Below, piece after piece: positions 58,769 through 64,000 of a DNA stretch of 64,000 nucleotides (positions within the stretch are counted from its first letter, which is position 1; every line of letters starts with the position of its first letter). Under the pieces are notes generated by a model that was given only the letters and a program-made list of their open reading frames with translations, was not told the origin of the DNA and did not search any database. Position numbers and translations under genes: made by a program. This DNA is from Streptomyces curacoi (GTDB taxonomy: Bacteria; Actinomycetota; Actinomycetes; Streptomycetales; Streptomycetaceae), in NCBI RefSeq assembly GCF_001513975.1, contig NZ_KQ947989.1, positions 186,001 through 250,000 of the forward strand. The letters run 5' to 3'.

Positions 58769-59596
58769 ATGACCACCGACGAGCACGCGCGGATGATGTC
58801 GGCCAACCAGGCGAACTGGGACGCCCGCACCCCCGTCCATCTCGCCAGCCGGTTCTACGGCCTCGACCAGGACCTCGATCCCGCTCGCTGGTTCGCCTCC
58901 TTCGAGTGGGACGACCTCGGTGAGCTGGCGGGCCGCGATGTGCTCCATCTGCAGTGTCACCTCGGCACCGAGACGATCGCCTTCGCCCAGCGCGGGGCCC
59001 GGGCCGTCGGCCTCGACTTCTCCGCGGCGTCCGTGGCCGCCGCGAACGGCATCGCCCGGAGGGCGGGGCTCGACGTCACCTACGTACAGGCCAATGTGTA
59101 CGACGCCGTGGAGGCCCTCGATCGGCGGCGGTTCGACGTGGTGTACACCGGCAAGGGTGCCCTGTGCTATCTGCCCGACCTGGACCGCTGGGCCGGGGTC
59201 GTGGCCCAACTCCTGCGTCCGGGCGGGCGGTTGTACATCGTCGAGTTCCATCCGCTGCTCAACTCCCTCGGGCCGAAGCCCGGTCCGGGCGAGGGGCCCG
59301 AACTCCTGCTCCGCCACGACTACCTGGGCGGAAGCGGCGCCGTGCACCGGGACGCGACCCACACCTACACCGACGGGCCCGCCGTCGAGGGCGCCACGGA
59401 CAGCTACGAGTGGATGCACGGAATAAGCGAGGTCGTCAACGCGTTGGTGCAGAACGGACTGACCATCCGGCACCTCACGGAGAGTGACGAACTTCCCTGG
59501 CCGCGCTGGCCGCAGATGGCCCGCACACCGTCCGGCTGGTGGCGGCTGCCCGAGCCGCGTATCCCGCTGCTGTACGGATTGCTCGCCACATGCTGA
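58769..59596 (+). CDS. class I SAM-dependent methyltransferase
   Basis: 275 residues. The SAM site is VLHLQCHLGTETIAFA, where the usual Gly-x-Gly is Cys-His-Leu-Gly, and GLDFSAASVAAAN follows. YEWMHGISEVVNAL and the WPRWPQMARTPSGWW end are typical of a common actinobacterial Methyltransf_25-type group. The target is unknown. The ATG at 58769 is preferred over a TTG four codons upstream. It is divergent from the ECF42 operon with 130 bp between. Confidence 0.87.
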   Translation: MTTDEHARMMSANQANWDARTPVHLASRFYGLDQDLDPARWFASFEWDDLGELAGRDVLHLQCHLGTETIAFAQRGARAVGLDFSAASVAAANGIARRAGLDVTYVQANVYDAVEALDRRRFDVVYTGKGALCYLPDLDRWAGVVAQLLRPGGRLYIVEFHPLLNSLGPKPGPGEGPELLLRHDYLGGSGAVHRDATHTYTDGPAVEGATDSYEWMHGISEVVNALVQNGLTIRHLTESDELPWPRWPQMARTPSGWWRLPEPRIPLLYGLLATC

Positions 59597-59639
59597 ACCG
59601 CCGTGGTACCGTCGCGTCAGCACCTGTGTACGCCCGGTT

Positions 59640-59820
59640 GTGGCGCCGGTGCCAGCTCTCACTTCAGTTCGCCGGTCGGCGTACCGGCTTCTCCTCACCA
59701 CCTTGTGATCAGCGGTTCCACCGTGTCCGAGGTGTTGTTTCCCGCCGCCCGAAGGCGCTCTGTCCGCCTTCCCGATGTCCGCGGCTCATCCCTTCCCCGC
59801 ATGTCCATGTCTTCCGTCCG
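59640..59820 (+). promoter_or_regulatory. pyrimidine-rich, rut-like leader of the short rho gene
   Basis: The RNA-like strand is rich in C and T and poor in G over much of this 180-bp stretch, for example CTTCTCCTCACCACCTT and CATGTCCATGTCTTCCGTCC. Rho loads on unstructured C-rich RNA, and rho genes are often autoregulated in the leader. No composition statistics were calculated. Confidence 0.4.
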
Positions 59821-59837
59821 TGAAAGGACCGACCTCC

Positions 59838-60974
59838 ATGACCACCACACTCGAACACCCCCCAGTCCAGCAGCAGCCCCCGGCCACGGCCGTCACCGGC
59901 GTCCTCGACATAGACGCGAGCGGCAAGGGACACCTGCGCGCCGTACACCTGCTGCCCTCGCCCTCCGACCTCCAGGTCTCCCCCGCGCTGATCCGCCGGT
60001 ACGGCCTGCGCAAGGGCGACCTCGTCGACGGCGTACGCGGCGACCGGCGCGTCCTCACCGAGGTCGCCCGCGTCAACGGCCGCGTTCCGCACAAGAACCG
60101 CCGTGACTTCGGCGAGTTGACACCGCTGCACCCGCGCGAGCGGCTGCGCCTCGAACACCCGGCGTCCGGCCCGGCCGGGCGGGTGGTCGACCTGATCGCT
60201 CCCGTCGGCAAGGGCCAGCGAGGGCTGATCGTGGCCCCGCCCAAGACCGGCAAGACCGTGCTGCTCCAGCAGATCGCGGCGGCCGTCGCCGGCAATCACC
60301 CCGAGTGCCGGCTGATGGTGGTGCTCCTCGACGAACGGCCCGAGGAGGTCACCGACATGCGGCGTTCGGTGCGGGGCGAGGTGTACGCCTCGACCTTCGA
60401 CCGGGCGCCCAAGCAGCACGTCGCGCTGGCCGAGCTCGTGATCGAGCGGGCCAAGCGGCTTGTCGAGGCGGGCGAGGACGTCGTCATCCTGTTCGACTCC
60501 CTGACCCGGCTGTGCCGGGCGCACAACAACGCGGCCGCGTCCGGTGGCCGCACCCTGAGCGGCGGCGTCGACGCGGCCGCGCTGCAGGGGCCGAAGCGGT
60601 TCTTCGGCGCCGCGCGTCTCGCCGAGGAGGGCGGTTCGCTGACCATCCTCGCCACGGCCCTGGTGGAGACCGGATCCCGGGCCGACGACTTCTTCTTCGA
60701 GGAGCTCAAGAGCACCGGCAACATGGAGCTCCGCCTGAGCCGGGACCTCGCCTCCCGCCGTGTCTTCCCCGCCGTCGACATCACCCCGTCCGGCACCCGA
60801 CGCGAGGAACTCCTGCTGTCCCCGGCGGAGTTGACCGCCGTGCAGGGACTGCGCCGGGCCCTGCGGACCCGGGACGGTCAGGCCAATCTGGAAACCCTCC
60901 TGGAGCGCATGCGCGAGACGCCCGACAACGCCACGTTCCTGCGGCGGATCCAGCCGACGCTGCCCGGCGCTTGA
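59838..60974 (+). CDS. rho: short second transcription terminator Rho
   Basis: 378 residues. An OB-fold RNA-binding region (GVLDIDASGKGHLRAVHLLP, VSPALIRRYGLRKGDLVDG) is followed by the RecA-type motor domain with the P-loop PPKTGKT (Lys139), LLDERPEEVTDMRRSV and FDSLTRLCRAHN. The long N-terminal Arg/Asp-rich extension of the main actinobacterial Rho (about 700 residues) is missing, and so is the helical Rho_N domain. It is therefore probably a second, specialised Rho, like S. coelicolor SCO7051 as I recall. Start ATG follows GAAAGGA. It is a single gene. Confidence 0.9.
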   Translation: MTTTLEHPPVQQQPPATAVTGVLDIDASGKGHLRAVHLLPSPSDLQVSPALIRRYGLRKGDLVDGVRGDRRVLTEVARVNGRVPHKNRRDFGELTPLHPRERLRLEHPASGPAGRVVDLIAPVGKGQRGLIVAPPKTGKTVLLQQIAAAVAGNHPECRLMVVLLDERPEEVTDMRRSVRGEVYASTFDRAPKQHVALAELVIERAKRLVEAGEDVVILFDSLTRLCRAHNNAAASGGRTLSGGVDAAALQGPKRFFGAARLAEEGGSLTILATALVETGSRADDFFFEELKSTGNMELRLSRDLASRRVFPAVDITPSGTRREELLLSPAELTAVQGLRRALRTRDGQANLETLLERMRETPDNATFLRRIQPTLPGA

Positions 60975-61067
60975 CGGGTCCGGAAGCATCCCCCGTCCGG
61001 GTGCCGGCACGCCCCACCCGGCCCGGCCAGCGCGATCTACGACGACTCCCTTCCTACGTTGTCCGAT

Positions 61068-62249
61068 ATGAAGATCGGATTTGCCTCCCGGGCTCTCGTG
61101 TCCACCTGCGCGCTGTGCGCGGCCGGCCTGCTGACGCTCGCCCCCGCCACCGCGGACGCCCGCACCGGGCACGACCCCGACACGCCCGGCGGGGCGCGGG
61201 CGGCGATTCCACGGCCGGCGCTGCTGTACCGGTCCGGCACACAGGTGCGGCCCCATGCCGGGGCACCCCGGGTTCCACGCGTCTCCGCTCTGTCCTGGCT
61301 GGTGGCCGACGCCGACTCCGGCGAGGTGCTCGCCGCACACGACGCCCACCGGAAGCTGCCGCCCGCCAGCACCTTGAAGACGCTGTTCGCCCTCACCGTG
61401 CTCCCGACCCTGCCCGGCGGCATCCGGCACCGGGTGAGCGAGGACGAGCTGGCGGGGATCGGGCCCGGCAGCTCTCTGGTCGGGGTCGCCGAGGGACGTA
61501 CGTATCAGGTGGCCGATCTGTGGCGCGGGGTGTTCCTCAGCTCCGGCAACGACGCCGTGCGGGTGCTGGCGGCGATGAACGGCGGCTGGCGCGTCACGGC
61601 CGCCCGCATGCAGGCCAAGGCGCGTTCGCTGGGCGCCCTCGACACGCGCGTGCTCTCGCCGGACGGTTATGACACCCCCGGCCAGGTGTCCTCGGCGTAC
61701 GACCTGGCGGTGTTCGGCCGGGCGGGGCTGCGCAACGCGGACTTCGCGCGGTACTGCGGCACGGCCCAGGCGAGGTTCCCGGGCGGGGGCGGCTGGTCGT
61801 ACGTGATCCGGAACACCAACCGGCTGTTGACCGGCGCGGACGGCGTGGAGCCGTATCCGGGGCTGGTCGGCATCAAGAACGGCTACACCAGCAAGGCGGG
61901 CAGCACGCTCGTCGCCGCCGCCCGACGGGGCGGACGCACCCTGGTCGTCACGGTGCTGAACCCGCGGGCGGGCGGCGGTTCGGCCGTCTACGAGGAGGCC
62001 GGGCGGCTGCTCGACTGGGGATTCTGGGCGGTGGGGCGGGTCGAACCGGTGGGGTCGCTCGACGCCTTGCGGGTCAAGCCGAGGCCGGGGCCCGCGACGA
62101 TGCCGGTGGCGGCTGCGGTGGAGCCGGAGGGCGGGGCGGCCGGGCCGGGCTGGGCGGAGGCGTGGGCGATCGTGGGAGCGGCCATGCTCGGGGCCGGTGT
62201 CATGTCGCTGCTGCTGCGCGGCAAGGTCGAGGACTCGGCGCCGAGTTGA
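61068..62249 (+). CDS. D-alanyl-D-alanine carboxypeptidase (S11 family)
   Basis: 393 residues. A signal peptide (1-32) and a penicillin-binding domain with Ser101-Thr-Leu-Lys104, Ser159-Gly-Asn161 and Lys270-Asn-Gly (KNG replaces KTG, which is common in Streptomyces members). A C-terminal membrane helix (IVGAAMLGAGVMSLLL) anchors it outside the membrane. It trims the last D-Ala from peptidoglycan side chains. TACGTT ends seven bases before the ATG at 61068; a TTG at 61059 is the alternative. Its 3' end overlaps the mannosyltransferase gene on the other strand by 262 bp. Confidence 0.93.
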   Translation: MKIGFASRALVSTCALCAAGLLTLAPATADARTGHDPDTPGGARAAIPRPALLYRSGTQVRPHAGAPRVPRVSALSWLVADADSGEVLAAHDAHRKLPPASTLKTLFALTVLPTLPGGIRHRVSEDELAGIGPGSSLVGVAEGRTYQVADLWRGVFLSSGNDAVRVLAAMNGGWRVTAARMQAKARSLGALDTRVLSPDGYDTPGQVSSAYDLAVFGRAGLRNADFARYCGTAQARFPGGGGWSYVIRNTNRLLTGADGVEPYPGLVGIKNGYTSKAGSTLVAAARRGGRTLVVTVLNPRAGGGSAVYEEAGRLLDWGFWAVGRVEPVGSLDALRVKPRPGPATMPVAAAVEPEGGAAGPGWAEAWAIVGAAMLGAGVMSLLLRGKVEDSAPS

Positions 62250-63349
62250 CCGACCGGCAGCCGGAGCAGCAGGCCCAGGGTGATCCAGGCGTAGATGTTG
62301 CTGCCGAGGAAGCCGTCGACGCCGGACGCGTCGTCGAACCACAGCCACACCACGCTGGTGCACAGCGGCGCGTACAGGACACCCGCGAGCCGCGGATGCC
62401 CGGCGCGCAGGAGGACGGCGAAGGACGGCAGCAGCCACACCAGGTGGTGGACCCAGGTGATCGGACTGACCAGGCAGGCGGTCAGCCCGGTGAGGGCGAA
62501 CGCCGCCGTCCAGTTCCCCGCCGCGACCGCCCGACGGGTACGCGCCGCCCAGACGCCCAGGACCAGCAGGACCGCCACCGCCCAGACCAGGCGGTCGGAC
62601 ACGCCCAGCCGGGCCAGGATTCCCTGCAGTGACTGGTTGGAGACGTAGTCGAGGCGGCCCACCCGGGTGGTGTCCCACATCGCGTGCGTCCAGTAGTAGC
62701 GGGACGCGTCGGGCGCCACCCAGGCCGCCAGCGCCGTCGCTCCGGCGGCAACGGCCGTCGCCACGGCGGCGGTTCGCCGGCGCCGGGCCACCAGCAGCAG
62801 GCCGATGAACAGGGCGGGCGTCAGCTTGATCGCCGCCGCGAGCCCGATCCCGACCCCCGCCCAGCGGCCCCTTCCGGTGGCCAGCAACCAGCAGTCGAGC
62901 AGCACGAGGGCCAGCAGCAGGATGTTCACCTGGCCGAAGCTGAAGGTGTCCCGGAGCGGTTCGAAGAGGGCCAGCCCGCACGCCGCCAGCGCACAGCCGA
63001 ACCAGCCGTGGCGCCGCCAGGCCCGGCCGGCCAGCACGCGCAGCACGAAGGCCAGTGCCGCCAGGTTGAGCAGCAGCGCCACCGCGATCGCGGCGCGCAG
63101 ACCGAGCAGCGCCATGGGCAGCATGGCGACCGCGGCGAACGGCGGGTAGGTGAAGCCGTACGTCGTGCCCGGCACCCGGTAGTCGTAGATCCGGCCGCCG
63201 TGGTGGATCCAGCTGTCGACGGTGCCGTAGTAGACGCGCAGGTCGAACCAGCCCCGCAGCAACGGCACGGTCGCGGTGAACACGGTCACGGCGGCGGCGA
63301 GCACGAGCACCAGCACGAGCCGGCCGCGGTCGGTGCGCGGAAGCCTCAT
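61988..63349 (-). CDS. GT87 polyprenol-dependent mannosyltransferase
   Basis: 453 residues with about ten membrane helices. GT87 landmarks are VYYGTVDSWIHHGGRIYDYRVPG with TYGFTYPPFAAVAM near the start, DTFSFGQVNILLLALVLLDCW, AIKLTPALF and SPITWVHHLVW. It uses polyprenyl-phosphate mannose outside the membrane. It overlaps the upstream MptB-like gene by four bases (ATGA). The family should end near IYAWITLGLLLRLPV (about residue 360). The last 80-90 residues are antisense of the carboxypeptidase gene and may be an extension through loss of the stop codon. Confidence 0.87.
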   Translation of the reverse strand: MRLPRTDRGRLVLVLVLAAAVTVFTATVPLLRGWFDLRVYYGTVDSWIHHGGRIYDYRVPGTTYGFTYPPFAAVAMLPMALLGLRAAIAVALLLNLAALAFVLRVLAGRAWRRHGWFGCALAACGLALFEPLRDTFSFGQVNILLLALVLLDCWLLATGRGRWAGVGIGLAAAIKLTPALFIGLLLVARRRRTAAVATAVAAGATALAAWVAPDASRYYWTHAMWDTTRVGRLDYVSNQSLQGILARLGVSDRLVWAVAVLLVLGVWAARTRRAVAAGNWTAAFALTGLTACLVSPITWVHHLVWLLPSFAVLLRAGHPRLAGVLYAPLCTSVVWLWFDDASGVDGFLGSNIYAWITLGLLLRLPVGQLGAESSTLPRSSSDMTPAPSMAAPTIAHASAQPGPAAPPSGSTAAATGIVAGPGLGLTRKASSDPTGSTRPTAQNPQSSSRPASS

Positions 63350-64000
63350 GCGGTGCGCTCCAACGCCGGGGCCTGCGCCGCCAGATGCGCCTGCCACAGG
63401 ACGACCACGGCGAGCGCGCCGCCGGAGACGGCCAGCACCAACTGGCCGACGTCCGCGGGCTCGCCGCTGGGCAGGACGGCGAGCGCGAGCACTCCCGTCA
63501 GGGCCGCCACCCGGTGCCGGACCGAAGTGCTGGGCGCCGCGGCGGCGATGAGGAACAGGCCCCACAGGGCGTACCAGGGGCGGAGCGCCGGTCCGAAGGC
63601 GGCCACGGCCGCCAGGCTCAGGCCCAGCGCGTACACGGGGCGTGGCCGCCAGCGCCACCAGATGAGGAGCACCAGGACCGCCGTGAGCAGCAGGCCGAGG
63701 GCATGCCACACGGGGACGGCCAGCGGCGCCAGATCGCTGCCGGCCATGTCCAGCAGCGTGGCGGTGGCCCGGCCGAGCAGGCTGGTGGGCGCCCAGTTCT
63801 GCGGGGAGACCGGCGTGTCCAGGGCACCTGTCCAGCCGTATCCCGTGCCCGCTGCGGCCGTTGCGACGACCGTGGTGGCGGCGGACCCCGCGGTCGTGCT
63901 CAGGATCGCCTTCGCCGGGTGCTGACCGGCCCGCATCCGCAGCACTACGACGGCGGCCAGGCCCAGCGCGGCAGGGGCCTTGACCAGGGCGGCGAGCGTG
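63346..64000 (-). CDS. MptB-like alpha-1,6-mannosyltransferase, C-terminal part
   Basis: The frame is open to the window edge (218 codons). It has AALVKAPAALGLAAVVVLR, GYGWTGALDTPVSPQNWAPTS and PWYALWGLFLIAAAAPS, typical of MptB-type polyprenol-phosphomannose-dependent alpha-1,6-mannosyltransferases, with several membrane helices. In mycobacteria MptB helps build lipomannan; in Streptomyces the glycan is not settled. It overlaps the GT87 gene by four bases, so both act in one pathway. Confidence 0.85.
   Translation of the reverse strand, partial: TLAALVKAPAALGLAAVVVLRMRAGQHPAKAILSTTAGSAATTVVATAAAGTGYGWTGALDTPVSPQNWAPTSLLGRATATLLDMAGSDLAPLAVPVWHALGLLLTAVLVLLIWWRWRPRPVYALGLSLAAVAAFGPALRPWYALWGLFLIAAAAPSTSVRHRVAALTGVLALAVLPSGEPADVGQLVLAVSGGALAVVVLWQAHLAAQAPALERTA

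Noticed and set aside
59709..62981. Over 1000-codon minus-strand frame opposite rho, the carboxypeptidase and part of the mannosyltransferase
   Set aside because: It crosses three well-supported genes and has no coherent domain.
1..64000. tRNA, rRNA, riboswitch, insertion sequence or phage genes
   Set aside because: I looked for conserved landmarks and found none; a covariance-model scan would be needed to exclude small RNAs.

Overview
The window is chromosomal DNA of a Streptomyces or a very close relative. It is GC-rich throughout, with strong third-position G/C bias. It carries an AmfS/SapB-type aerial-mycelium lantibiotic cluster (ramC-ramS-ramA-ramB with ramR), many TetR/GntR/LacI/PadR regulators, a PTS-linked dihydroxyacetone kinase and an actinobacterial polyprenol mannosyltransferase pair. 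About 58 protein genes can be supported. I see no tRNA, rRNA, CRISPR array, insertion sequence or prophage, so this reads as ordinary chromosome rich in accessory metabolism and regulation.

Layout. 1-3 kb: the end of a TauE/SafE-type exporter and a CsoR/CstR-type repressor with its operator, a phosphofructokinase with the residues of the PPi-dependent enzymes, and a tandem universal stress protein. 3-8.2 kb: a LysR/EamA divergent pair, a DinB protein, and an MFS exporter with a divergent TetR regulator and two clear operators. 8.4-15.6 kb: the ram/amf cluster. 15.9-21.5 kb: a DUF475 (TerC-like) membrane protein with a strong terminator, then a Tat-exported carbohydrate-active enzyme and a LacI regulator that share operator-like sites. 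21.5-28.5 kb: an alpha/beta hydrolase with TetR, DUF1206, a DHFR-like reductase, and VanZ followed by a two-component system. 28.7-30.8 kb: dhaKLM. 30.9-35.3 kb: TetR/SDR, a GH75 chitosanase-like protein, an FN3 lipoprotein and a wall-spanning surface protein. 35.4-39.2 kb: PadR and 2,4-dienoyl-CoA reductase, divergent from an M20 hydrolase with altered metal ligands, around a perfect 20-bp palindrome. 39-48.6 kb: orphan secreted and membrane proteins, a PAS-GAF-PP2C phosphatase, a HemK-like methyltransferase, and a molybdopterin oxidoreductase/flavin reductase pair. 48.9-56 kb: 8-oxoguanine deaminase-like amidohydrolase, CE7 esterase, serine hydrolase, GntR, thioesterase, methyltransferase and a second PadR. 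56.1-58.7 kb: an ECF42-type sigma factor operon. 58.8-64 kb: a methyltransferase, a short second Rho, a D,D-carboxypeptidase and two mannosyltransferases.

Best lead. The ECF42-type operon (DGPF-SnoaL fusion, DGPF protein, sigma factor) is preceded by TGTCGA-N17-CGTC, which agrees with the promoter I recall for this sigma group. A second copy with the same spacer length and flanking sequence lies at the 3' end of the sigma gene. It stands exactly the same distance (34 bp) before a 48-codon Arg-rich reading frame that has a good ribosome binding site. I infer a small, so far unassigned member of the ECF42 regulon. Other leads are the D104/K124 phosphofructokinase, a core sequence shared by the putative operators of both PadR genes, an M20 protein whose first zinc His is Cys, a short Rho paralog with a pyrimidine-rich leader, long antisense 3' overlaps (ramB/ramR and the mannosyltransferase/carboxypeptidase pair), and tandem repeats inside ramC and ramB.

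All calls come from reading the sequence and remembered family features; no database search or computation was run.
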